A DNA stretch of 64,000 bases from Anaerolineales bacterium. Lineage in GTDB: Bacteria; Chloroflexota; Anaerolineae; Anaerolineales; UBA4823. The notes beneath the pieces were generated by a model, which worked only from the letters and a program-made list of their open reading frames with translations, was not told the origin of the DNA and searched no databases. The translations under genes and the position numbers were made by a program. Position 1 is the stretch's first letter, and each line of letters begins with the position of its first letter. Shown here piece by piece: positions 35,406-43,339 of the stretch. The stretch is from positions 1 to 64,000 of the forward strand of contig PQAL01000028.1 in the NCBI GenBank assembly GCA_003105035.1. The letters are read 5' to 3'.

Positions 35406-36247
35406 CCCTGCCAAATTTAGATATCGCTCGTTTGCTGCGTGATTATGGCTTACACCCCAACAAATCGCTTGGGCAAAATTTCCTGGTGGATGAAAGTGCC
35501 TTGCACAAGGTGATCGAAGCCGCAGAGATACGCAACCAGGATGTTGTACTGGAAATCGGTGCAGGTTTGGGAAGCCTCACCCGTCTCCTCGCATCAGCTG
35601 CTGAAAAAGTCATCGCCGTTGAGATCGATAAGAGCCTGATACCAGCATTAAAAAACGTAGTGTGGCACTTCCCCAATGTTCAGGTGGTGGAGGGAGATAT
35701 CCTGGCGTATGACCCGGTTGAGCTCGTCTCTGGCGCTGAATATCTGGTGGTCGCTAATATCCCCTACAACATCACCTCCGCCCTTATTCGCCATCTCCTG
35801 GAATGTAGCCATCCACCTCGCCGCCTTGTATTAACCGTCCAAAGGGAGGTAGCGGAACGCATCTGTGCTGGACAAGGTGATATGAGTTTACTGGCTCTTA
35901 GCGTCCAGGTGTATGGACATCCCGTCATGGTTGCGCACATCCCGGCAGGTGCATTTTACCCGCCCCCGCGGGTGGATTCAACGGTCATTCGTATCGACCT
36001 GCATGCTGATCCTCTCATCCCGCCCGAAAAGCTCGACGTGTTTTTCCAGCTAACGAAAGCGGGGTTTAGCCAAAAACGGAAAACGCTGCGTAATGCCCTG
36101 GCAGGTGGCCTGCATCTGGCACCCTCCAGCACTGCGGCTTTGCTGACCCAAGCTAAGATTGACCCAATGCGTCGGGCTGAAACCCTGAGCATAAATGAAT
36201 GGCATCAGCTAGTGGATGAGTATTACACGATGCTGGTTGTCAGTTAA
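35390..36247 (+). CDS. rsmA: 16S rRNA dimethyladenosine transferase
   Basis: A 285-residue RsmA/KsgA that dimethylates the two adjacent adenines in the 3' hairpin of 16S rRNA. Landmarks are SLGQNFLVDES, the SAM motif VLEIGAGLGSLT, VVEGDIL, and the catalytic NIPYN in VANIPYNITS. The C-terminal domain has AGFSQKRKTLRNAL. The GTG at 35390 overlaps the YabE-like gene; GTG 35402 is an alternative. It converges on the MFS gene with only ten bases between stops. Confidence 0.96.
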   Translation: MDPSVTLPNLDIARLLRDYGLHPNKSLGQNFLVDESALHKVIEAAEIRNQDVVLEIGAGLGSLTRLLASAAEKVIAVEIDKSLIPALKNVVWHFPNVQVVEGDILAYDPVELVSGAEYLVVANIPYNITSALIRHLLECSHPPRRLVLTVQREVAERICAGQGDMSLLALSVQVYGHPVMVAHIPAGAFYPPPRVDSTVIRIDLHADPLIPPEKLDVFFQLTKAGFSQKRKTLRNALAGGLHLAPSSTAALLTQAKIDPMRRAETLSINEWHQLVDEYYTMLVVS

Positions 36248-36257
36248 AACTTTCCAA

Positions 36258-37505
36258 TTATCCCCATAACCAAAACAGTCCGGCTGCCAACAGCCGTAGG
36301 AATGCCCCCAGAAATATCGAAGGTTGCAAGCCAATTAAATCCGCGGATAGTGGTCCTAATAACGATCCAGCAAGGATGCCCAGGTTAAGCGCCATATTGT
36401 GCAGGGCCATATGCGCTGGCCGGTCATTCGAAGGCACGCGTTCCATCAAGCGATTAATCAACGCCCCACTGAGCATGGCATATACCCCACCCCCCAGCAG
36501 GCATGCCAGGTAATAATACACGGGGTCTTTTCCGATTGCAATCAACAAGGGATAGATAGGAAAAATCGCCGCGCTGGCAATCAACAGTCTGCGATGTCCG
36601 TACCGGGTGCTCGCATAACTGAGCCTGAAGGATGCCAGCATCATCGTCCCATAGAAGAGCGCAGAACCAAAACCGATCATGCCATCGGTCAGGTTCATCT
36701 GGTCGACATAGGCGATCGGAAAAAGCGGCAGGGGAAAATACTGGAATGCATAAAAGACCAGGTAGGAAAGCATGAAAATACCGAATGGACCTTTGAGCAA
36801 GTCCAGTCTGAGCAGGGATCGAGGCTTTTGTTCGATCTCTGTTTCTGATCCTGCTGGGGTAGACATCCCAACCGGTGAGTCAATGGATTCGACTGGTTTT
36901 CGAATTCTCCCAATATGGTAGCTGCTCAGTAAAGCCCCTGCTGCTCCGATCAGGAACACCACCTGGTAGTTTTGTGGAAAATCCAGCCAATCTAATATCT
37001 GGCCACTGACCAGGGTAGTGACGGTGATGCTGACGGCTAGCAGGATGTTCCTTCTCCCAACTGCTTGGGCACGCCATTCTGCAGGCAGCACTTCTGCAAA
37101 TAAGGCATTAAATGAAATCGCAAGCATTGTCCCCGCAATTGACATGACCAGGGTCGTTAATATCAACCCCCACACCTGCCCTTGCGCAGAAGGGAACATC
37201 CAGGGTAAAGCCACTAGCACCAGGTAACCCAGGCGTTGCCAGATCGCTGACCGGAAAGACACCTTGATCAGGGATTTCCCCTCCAGCCATCTGCCTGAGG
37301 GAAGGGTAAAAATTAAGCCGATGACTGCTGGCCCTGCACTGATTAATCCAATCTGAAATCCCGTAGCCCCCAGGCGCGCCGCATATACCGCTTGAAACGC
37401 GATGGTACTGCCTGCTAATACGCCAAACCACACTACGTCCCAGTAGAGCTGGCGCAGGTTCCACTTCAATATTGGTTCCGGTTTTCGGAGGACTTCGGTT
37501 GTCAT
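36258..37505 (-). CDS. Major facilitator superfamily transporter
   Basis: A 415-residue membrane protein with about twelve hydrophobic helices in two six-helix bundles separated by a polar loop at about residues 205-235. It has an MFS-like motif in the loop after helix 2 (LPSGRWLEGKSLIKV). It resembles drug or metabolite exporters of the MFS_1 class. Substrate unknown. A hairpin upstream of its start terminates the roadblock gene on the same strand, so it may have its own promoter. Confidence 0.88.
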   Translation of the reverse strand: MTTEVLRKPEPILKWNLRQLYWDVVWFGVLAGSTIAFQAVYAARLGATGFQIGLISAGPAVIGLIFTLPSGRWLEGKSLIKVSFRSAIWQRLGYLVLVALPWMFPSAQGQVWGLILTTLVMSIAGTMLAISFNALFAEVLPAEWRAQAVGRRNILLAVSITVTTLVSGQILDWLDFPQNYQVVFLIGAAGALLSSYHIGRIRKPVESIDSPVGMSTPAGSETEIEQKPRSLLRLDLLKGPFGIFMLSYLVFYAFQYFPLPLFPIAYVDQMNLTDGMIGFGSALFYGTMMLASFRLSYASTRYGHRRLLIASAAIFPIYPLLIAIGKDPVYYYLACLLGGGVYAMLSGALINRLMERVPSNDRPAHMALHNMALNLGILAGSLLGPLSADLIGLQPSIFLGAFLRLLAAGLFWLWG

Positions 37506-37510
37506 CTGCA

Positions 37511-37546
37511 GAAAAACGCGGAGGCCAATTCAGATTGGCTCTCCGC
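37511..37546 (-). terminator. Terminator of the roadblock gene
   Basis: An inverted repeat of about 12 bp with one bulge (37518-37529 and 37534-37546, four-base loop) followed on the minus strand by GTTTTT. It lies 46 bases past the roadblock gene stop and just before the MFS start. Confidence 0.7.
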
Positions 37547-37591
37547 AGAGTGGGTCTCGGGACTAATTATACTCTTAACTAAATCGATCAA

Positions 37592-37963
37592 TTAAAGCAG
37601 GCTTTTCAGTGCCTCCACAGTGCGATGCATATCCATCAGGATCAGCCCTAATTTGGCGTTTTCGTGGGCAAGCGCAGTCAAGACTGCCTCACTCCCAATG
37701 GACATCAGCAATACATACCCTCCTGCACCTTTGATGTAAACCTGCTCCAGCGCCCCACGCCCGAGCTCCATGGCAATCCGTTCACCCAGCGATAACATCG
37801 CGGCTGACATGGCTGCCACACGGTCTTCTTCAGCGTTTTGGGGTAATGCTGACGCGATGGTCAGTCCATCCACACTCACCACTGCAGACGCCTCGATATT
37901 AGGCGAGGAGGCCTGTAAATTCCGTAGAAGCTCAACCATGAGTTGCGAGCGAGTCTTGATCAT
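37592..37963 (-). CDS. Roadblock/LC7-domain protein
   Basis: A 123-residue roadblock/LC7 protein of the MglB type. The pattern VSVDGLTIASALPQNAEEDRV, then MSAAMLSLGERIAMELGRGALEQVY and a C-terminal helix is typical. Such dimers regulate small Ras-like GTPases (MglA) in polarity and signalling. No GTPase gene is adjacent here, so a partner is missing from this window. The gene is a single unit with its own terminator. Confidence 0.9.
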   Translation of the reverse strand: MIKTRSQLMVELLRNLQASSPNIEASAVVSVDGLTIASALPQNAEEDRVAAMSAAMLSLGERIAMELGRGALEQVYIKGAGGYVLLMSIGSEAVLTALAHENAKLGLILMDMHRTVEALKSLL

Positions 37964-38084
37964 GTTTACTCCTGACCTGATTAATCAACGCTTGTTTGCT
38001 CTGAACTTACTGGATGCAGCTGAAATTGAGCAATTCTGCCATCCTTTTGGTGCAATATCAATACCAGCCATCAAAATGGGTGAT

Positions 38085-38528
38085 TCACTTGGGTTTCTTT
38101 TGATCACTGTCCTGGGTCGCTTCTCCTGAATTATTTACATTGGGAAGGCTGTCGGGGTCATAATCGCCCCACTTTCCGCTAAATGATGAGGCAAACACCA
38201 TCGCATTGGTATTTTCAACCTCAAGCATGGTTTTAATCATTTGGTTTTTACGTTTTTCCGCAGCGTCAGGGGCAGGCTGCAGGGTCGCCTTAGTAACCAA
38301 TAAAATCTCAATGCTCAAAATATCGTCTTTCAGGTATGGGATGACACTGCCTGCATGCTCACCCAGGATGGCCTGGGCAAGCGGTGTATCCTCGCTGAGA
38401 AACCCTTGAGAATAATCAGCCGAACTGTCAGGGACAATCACGACTTGAAGATGGTCTTTATAACCTGCCCGGTCAACCAGCTCGAGCTCTACCTGGCAAC
38501 CCACGGTAATCGGCTCTTGTTGTGCCAT
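38085..38528 (-). CDS. GreA/GreB C-terminal domain-like protein
   Basis: A 147-residue protein whose middle resembles the GreA/GreB/Rnk C-terminal (FKBP-like) domain: a segment with FLSEDTPLAQAILGEHAGSV and LKDDILSIEILLV, in the order seen in GreA. It lacks the N-terminal coiled coil that enters the polymerase channel, so transcript cleavage is unlikely; a Rnk-like RNA polymerase-binding role is possible. The C-terminal tail is polar. ATG 38528 (MAQQEPIT) has GGG-type sequence upstream; an earlier Met is in frame. Assignment by pattern only. Confidence 0.6.
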   Translation of the reverse strand: MAQQEPITVGCQVELELVDRAGYKDHLQVVIVPDSSADYSQGFLSEDTPLAQAILGEHAGSVIPYLKDDILSIEILLVTKATLQPAPDAAEKRKNQMIKTMLEVENTNAMVFASSFSGKWGDYDPDSLPNVNNSGEATQDSDQKKPK

Positions 38529-38635
38529 GACCCTAGTATACACGGATGCTCACCTACCGAAAGGCTAATCAATTTATTAAGATATAAGCCAATGCTGGCA
38601 CATCTCCGCTGGTATAATCTTTGACGAATATTAAT

Positions 38636-39808
38636 ATGAAAAAACTACTTATCCTTATCTTAGTCTTCGTACTCGGTTTTTCTTTCCTTATTAATCCTCA
38701 GCCAATCTCCGCGCAAGGGGAAATTTCTCAACCGACTGCGGACTTATTATGCCTGCCGGGTATTTATGTTGCCGATCCACAGGATTGCCTGCCCCTCGGT
38801 CCATCCAGCTACATGACCCAATTGGCCTCTGAAGGAATCTTTCTGCCTTTAGCAAATTTACCCTCCCATTCGATCGATAGCCAGCTAGCCGAGTTACCAT
38901 TTTCCTATGCTATTTTGGGGGATGGTGCTACACCGGTATATCGCTCACTCGAAGATGCAATGTATGGGAGAAATGAGATCCGCGAGATCGCCCCAGGTAA
39001 ATTACGCTACATTTCCTATATTGATTATGCCGAAACTGATTTCGGACGCTTTTTCCAGATGGCAGACGATACCTGGGTTAGCGTCTCCAGCCGTGTCTCC
39101 GTCCCACGCAGCTATTCGGGTGGGATCGAATTTTCACAGACTCCCGCAACTTCCTTTGGCTGGATACTCCCCTTCGCATCGAGTATTGAGACCAAACTTA
39201 CACCTGGATATGGGGTGGACGATCCATCAGGCAATACTGTGACCCCTTACCAAGTTGGCCCGGTCTACTCTACCCAAACGATTGATGGACAGGAATGGGA
39301 TTTGATCGCCCCTGACCAGTGGATTGATGGTCGGTACATCGGTAAAGTACATCCCACCGCCACGCCTCCACCTGGGGTAGAAAATGGTCGTTGGATCGAG
39401 GTAAATCTATTCGAGCAAACCTTGTCAGTCTATGACCATAACAAATTGGTTTTCGCCACCCTTATTGCCAGCGGATTGGATCCGTTCTTTACCAAACCAG
39501 GCTTGTTCCAGATCCAAAATAAACTAGAATCGACAACTATGTCTGGCGCATTCGAAGCCGATCGCTCTGACTACTACTACCTGGAAAAAGTCCCCTGGAC
39601 CATGTACTACGACCATGCGCGTGCCTTACATGGCGCTTATTGGCGGACAGCTTTTGGTTATCCTCAATCGCATGGATGTGTAAACCTGTCTCCGGCAGAC
39701 TCCCACTGGTTATATGATTGGGCAAATGTAGGAGATTGGGTTTACGTGTGGGACCCATCTGGTCAGACTCCCACAGACCCAAGCTATTACAATGATGGCG
39801 GTGCTTAG
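38636..39808 (+). CDS. Secreted L,D-transpeptidase
   Basis: A 390-residue exported protein: signal peptide at residues 1-26 (KLLILILVFVLGFSFLI), a long N-terminal region with tandem SH3-like or repeat segments, and a YkuD catalytic domain at the C-terminus. The catalytic motif is SHGCVNLSPAD at about residues 345-355, with His in HGAYWRTAFG upstream. It forms 3-3 cross-links in peptidoglycan or anchors proteins to it. The TTG-initiated upstream codons are in frame but ATG 38636 gives a better signal peptide. Confidence 0.92.
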   Translation: MKKLLILILVFVLGFSFLINPQPISAQGEISQPTADLLCLPGIYVADPQDCLPLGPSSYMTQLASEGIFLPLANLPSHSIDSQLAELPFSYAILGDGATPVYRSLEDAMYGRNEIREIAPGKLRYISYIDYAETDFGRFFQMADDTWVSVSSRVSVPRSYSGGIEFSQTPATSFGWILPFASSIETKLTPGYGVDDPSGNTVTPYQVGPVYSTQTIDGQEWDLIAPDQWIDGRYIGKVHPTATPPPGVENGRWIEVNLFEQTLSVYDHNKLVFATLIASGLDPFFTKPGLFQIQNKLESTTMSGAFEADRSDYYYLEKVPWTMYYDHARALHGAYWRTAFGYPQSHGCVNLSPADSHWLYDWANVGDWVYVWDPSGQTPTDPSYYNDGGA

Positions 39809-39890
39809 CCATTAATTAATAGGCGGGATATCCGATGAGAAGAAAGACGGGAGAGCAATTTACCAGGCATGAAGCAAAGTACAATCGTCT

Positions 39891-41291
39891 ATGAAACCTG
39901 ACACTCGCCCCATTTTCCTGCTTCCCATAATTTTAGTGCTGGTATCTTGCCAGGCACTCATTCCCCGTCAGTCACCAACTCCTGAAGTAAAGTCAATAGA
40001 GCGTAATCTGATCGAGAAACCCTTGCCGGGGGCTTTATCGACCGAAACGCCTGTTCCAACTGTCACTTATTCACCAACATCAACCCAAGAGCAACCTACT
40101 GCGACTCAGAGCGTAACAGGCACCCCTACCCAGACCCAGATTCCATTATCCGAGCAGCAAAGTATCTTTGATGACTTGTGGAATGTAGTGAATGATACCT
40201 ATGTGTACCCGGATTTTAACGGAGTGGATTGGAATTCAACGAAACAAGAGATCTCGGAGAAAATTTCAGCAGGTTTATCAACAGAAGACTTCTACAGAGA
40301 GATGAAAGACCTCATCATCAGTCTCGGGGATGACCACTCTTATTACCTCGACCCTCAGGAAGTGGCTGCCCAAGACGCAGAATATGAAGGGTCACATGAT
40401 TATGTGGGTATTGGCATTTATGTCAGCGCAGTGCCTGAGCGAGCGCGAGCTGTGATCATCTCTGTATTCCCCAACAGCCCTGCTGAACAGGCTGGGTTAC
40501 AACCCCGCGACAGCATCTTGTCAGTGGATGGAACACCGATCCTGGATGAAGATGGCTACCTGCGCGATATCGTACGTGGACCGGAGGGCACTTCCATCGC
40601 CATTACTGTCCAGACTCCCGGTGAGCAACCGCGTGAGATGCGCCTGACCCGCCAGAGAATAACCAGTACCTACCCAGTCACCCACCAGGTCATCACCACC
40701 CCCGAAGGGATGCATATCGGATATGTCTTCCTGCTAACCTTCATGGATGGGACGGTGGACGAGCAGGTTGCCGATGCCCTGAAAGAAATGAACATCGATG
40801 AGCCGCTTGATGGGCTGATCATAGATAATCGCATGAATGAAGGCGGGTCAAGCCTAGTTCTGGAGCCGATGCTCGGATATTTCACCAGCGGCACTTTGGG
40901 GTATTTTGTCCGTCACTCCACTGAAACACCGTTAAAAATAAAATTAAATGACGTCAACAACTCGGCTGAGGTACCCATGGTTGTCCTGGTCGGTTCAGGA
41001 ACAGCGAGTTTTGGGGAAATTTTCTCGGGAATCCTCCAGGATACCGGCCGCGCCTACGTCATCGGTACGACCACAGATGGAAATGTCGAGATTTTATGGG
41101 GGTATGACTTTGAAGATGGATCAGAGCTATGGCTGGCGAATGAAACTTTTCGCCCAGCAAATCATACAGAGCAGGATTGGGAGCAATCAGGAATCGTCCC
41201 TGATCTTACGGTACCGGCAGGCTATGACGAGTATACCTTCCAGACTGATCCATTGATCCTGGCTGCAGTACAATATTTTTCAAATCAATAG
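39891..41291 (+). CDS. S41-family (C-terminal-processing-like) lipoprotein lacking the usual Lys
   Basis: A 466-residue lipoprotein: N-terminal hydrophobic segment with lipobox LVSC, a Pro/Thr-rich linker, a PDZ domain (YVGIGIYV to LRDIVRGPEGT) and a C-terminal S41 peptidase domain. The nucleophile Ser is in GTASFGEIF, three residues before the Glu-Ile as in Prc. The position of the general-base Lys reads Asn in TTTDGNVE (normally TFGKG). Proteolysis is therefore doubtful or needs a different base. It stands 26 bases before the EMO-type gene. Confidence 0.88.
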   Translation: MKPDTRPIFLLPIILVLVSCQALIPRQSPTPEVKSIERNLIEKPLPGALSTETPVPTVTYSPTSTQEQPTATQSVTGTPTQTQIPLSEQQSIFDDLWNVVNDTYVYPDFNGVDWNSTKQEISEKISAGLSTEDFYREMKDLIISLGDDHSYYLDPQEVAAQDAEYEGSHDYVGIGIYVSAVPERARAVIISVFPNSPAEQAGLQPRDSILSVDGTPILDEDGYLRDIVRGPEGTSIAITVQTPGEQPREMRLTRQRITSTYPVTHQVITTPEGMHIGYVFLLTFMDGTVDEQVADALKEMNIDEPLDGLIIDNRMNEGGSSLVLEPMLGYFTSGTLGYFVRHSTETPLKIKLNDVNNSAEVPMVVLVGSGTASFGEIFSGILQDTGRAYVIGTTTDGNVEILWGYDFEDGSELWLANETFRPANHTEQDWEQSGIVPDLTVPAGYDEYTFQTDPLILAAVQYFSNQ

Positions 41292-41317
41292 AACCTGAGG
41301 ACCGGAGACTTTCCTTC

Positions 41318-43336
41318 ATGCTGACCACACCAGAGAAAATTATCTTCATCCTGGCCGTCCTGTTTTCGTTGTCTCTAACCTCTTTGGCTGTCAGGCGCAT
41401 CGTCCGCATCATCCAACGCGGGCATGGACGGCCAGATTTCTCCGTGTTGCGTAAGCGATTATTATCAGTCCCACCTCGTATTATCGCTTTCCAACCTGTC
41501 TTCCGTTTCCGGCTGGTCCCCAGCCTGTTTCATGCCATGATTGGTTGGGGCTTCCTGTATTTTTTACTGGTAAATTTGGCTGATGTCCTCCAAGCGTACC
41601 TTCCCAATTACACTTTCCTGGGCACCGGGCTTATTGGGAACCTGTTTCGATTAGGGGCGGATATCAGCAGCCTCCTCGTTTTTGTTGGCATCAGCTTCAT
41701 GCTGGTGCGGCGTTTCGTTATCAGGTCAAAAGACCTCACCGCTCGATCGGATGTCTTGCTGCATCCCAAGGCACGCACTGGCATCCTGCGCGATTCGGCG
41801 ATCGTCGGTGCATTTGTTACCATGCATGTCCTGGCACGCTTTGTAGGTGAATCTTTCAAACTGGCTGAGCATGGTACAGATTCATGGCAGCCGTTTGCCT
41901 CAACAGTGTCTCGCCTCTGGTCTGGTTGGGAAGTTAGCTCCCTCGTAATTGGTTTTCACGCCTGCTTTTGGATCTCACTCGGATGGATCCTGGCCTTCCT
42001 GCCCTACTTTTTATACTCCAAACACATCCACCTCTTCTTTGCACCATTGAACTTCCTGCTTAAGCCCGCCCGCAGGTCGATTGGCGAATTATCACGCCTG
42101 GATTTCGATGATGAGAGCGTCGAAGCTTTCGGTGTATCGAAACTCGAAGATCTTGGCTGGGAACAGCTCATGGATGCATATGCCTGCATCATGTGCTACC
42201 GCTGCCAGCAGGTCTGCCCAGCCTATAACACCGGCAAGGTCTTATCACCCGCTGCCCTGGAAATTAACAAACGCTATTTTCTGAATTATTATGGGGCTGA
42301 AATTTCCGGCGGCAAGGCAAGCCCACAAACCCTGATTGAATTTGCCATTCCTGAAGAGGCTATCTGGGCTTGCACGGCTTGTGGTGCTTGTGTGGATATC
42401 TGCCCGGTGAACAACGAACCCATGCGTGATATCCTTGACATCCGCCGCGCCCTCGTTTTGAATGAAAATGCATTCCCTCAACAGCTACAGACTGCTTTCC
42501 GCGGCATGGAACGGAATGTGAACCCCTGGAACATCCCTCCCACGGAGCGCTTGAAATGGGCTGAGGGGCTTAACGTGCCCACCATAGAAGAAAATCCGAC
42601 GCCCGAGATCTTATGGTGGGTTGGTTGTGCGCCCGCGACTGACGTACGCGCCCAAAAGGTCGCACAGGCATTCGCCCATATCCTCGAGCATGCAGGTATG
42701 AATTATGCGGTCTTGGGGAAAAATGAGCAATGTACGGGTGACTCAGCTCGCAGGGCAGGCAATGAATACCTTTTTAATGAATTGGCTTCATCAAACGTGC
42801 AGATATTGAATGAAGTAAATCCGCGACGGATCGTAACCACCTGCCCGCATTGCCTGCATACCTTGAAGAACGAATATCCAGCGTTTGGTGGGAATTACAC
42901 CGTGATACACCATACGCAACTAATCCAGGAGCTTATATCGGAAGGCAAAATTCGGCTAGCTTCCCTATCGCCTGATGAGGATCCCAACAATGGGATCACT
43001 TATCACGACCCTTGTTACCTGGGCAGGCATAACCACATCATCGACGAACCTCGCACAGATATTAGCCTCCTGGGTGGGGAGTTTACAGAATTACATCGCC
43101 ATGCGTATAAGTCATTTTGCTGCGGAGCAGGAGGAGCCCAGATGTGGAAGGAGGAAGAGCATGGCCAGCAACGCGTCAATGCCAACCGTTTCGCCGAAGC
43201 TCAAGCAACCGGTGCGGACGCACTGGCAGTGGCCTGTCCCTTCTGCCTGATCATGTTGACGGATGCTCAGAAAGCTGCTAACAGCGAGCTGCGGGTTCTA
43301 GATATTGCTGAGCTGCTGGCAGCGAGATTGGAGTAA
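41318..43336 (+). CDS. EMO/FadF-type membrane iron-sulfur protein 1
   Basis: A 672-residue protein like EtfAB:menaquinone oxidoreductases (EMO, HdrD/FadF-like). The N-terminal third is a NarI-like membrane domain with about five helices and His residues suited to haem b. Then come two [4Fe-4S] sites, CIMCYRCQQVCP near residue 289 and CTACGACVDICP near 352, and two CCG domains. The first CCG has CTGD where CCGE is typical; the second (SFCCGAGG, ACPFC) is intact. It passes electrons to the quinone pool. The gene ends three bases before the E1 fusion gene, so it probably takes electrons tied to that dehydrogenase or to acyl-CoA oxidation. Confidence 0.9.
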   Translation: MLTTPEKIIFILAVLFSLSLTSLAVRRIVRIIQRGHGRPDFSVLRKRLLSVPPRIIAFQPVFRFRLVPSLFHAMIGWGFLYFLLVNLADVLQAYLPNYTFLGTGLIGNLFRLGADISSLLVFVGISFMLVRRFVIRSKDLTARSDVLLHPKARTGILRDSAIVGAFVTMHVLARFVGESFKLAEHGTDSWQPFASTVSRLWSGWEVSSLVIGFHACFWISLGWILAFLPYFLYSKHIHLFFAPLNFLLKPARRSIGELSRLDFDDESVEAFGVSKLEDLGWEQLMDAYACIMCYRCQQVCPAYNTGKVLSPAALEINKRYFLNYYGAEISGGKASPQTLIEFAIPEEAIWACTACGACVDICPVNNEPMRDILDIRRALVLNENAFPQQLQTAFRGMERNVNPWNIPPTERLKWAEGLNVPTIEENPTPEILWWVGCAPATDVRAQKVAQAFAHILEHAGMNYAVLGKNEQCTGDSARRAGNEYLFNELASSNVQILNEVNPRRIVTTCPHCLHTLKNEYPAFGGNYTVIHHTQLIQELISEGKIRLASLSPDEDPNNGITYHDPCYLGRHNHIIDEPRTDISLLGGEFTELHRHAYKSFCCGAGGAQMWKEEEHGQQRVNANRFAEAQATGADALAVACPFCLIMLTDAQKAANSELRVLDIAELLAARLE

Positions 43337-43339
43337 AAA

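Noticed and set aside
37770-38129. 119-residue plus-strand frame over the roadblock gene and the adjacent gap
   Set aside because: It is mostly antisense to the roadblock gene and its remainder shows no family feature or good start.
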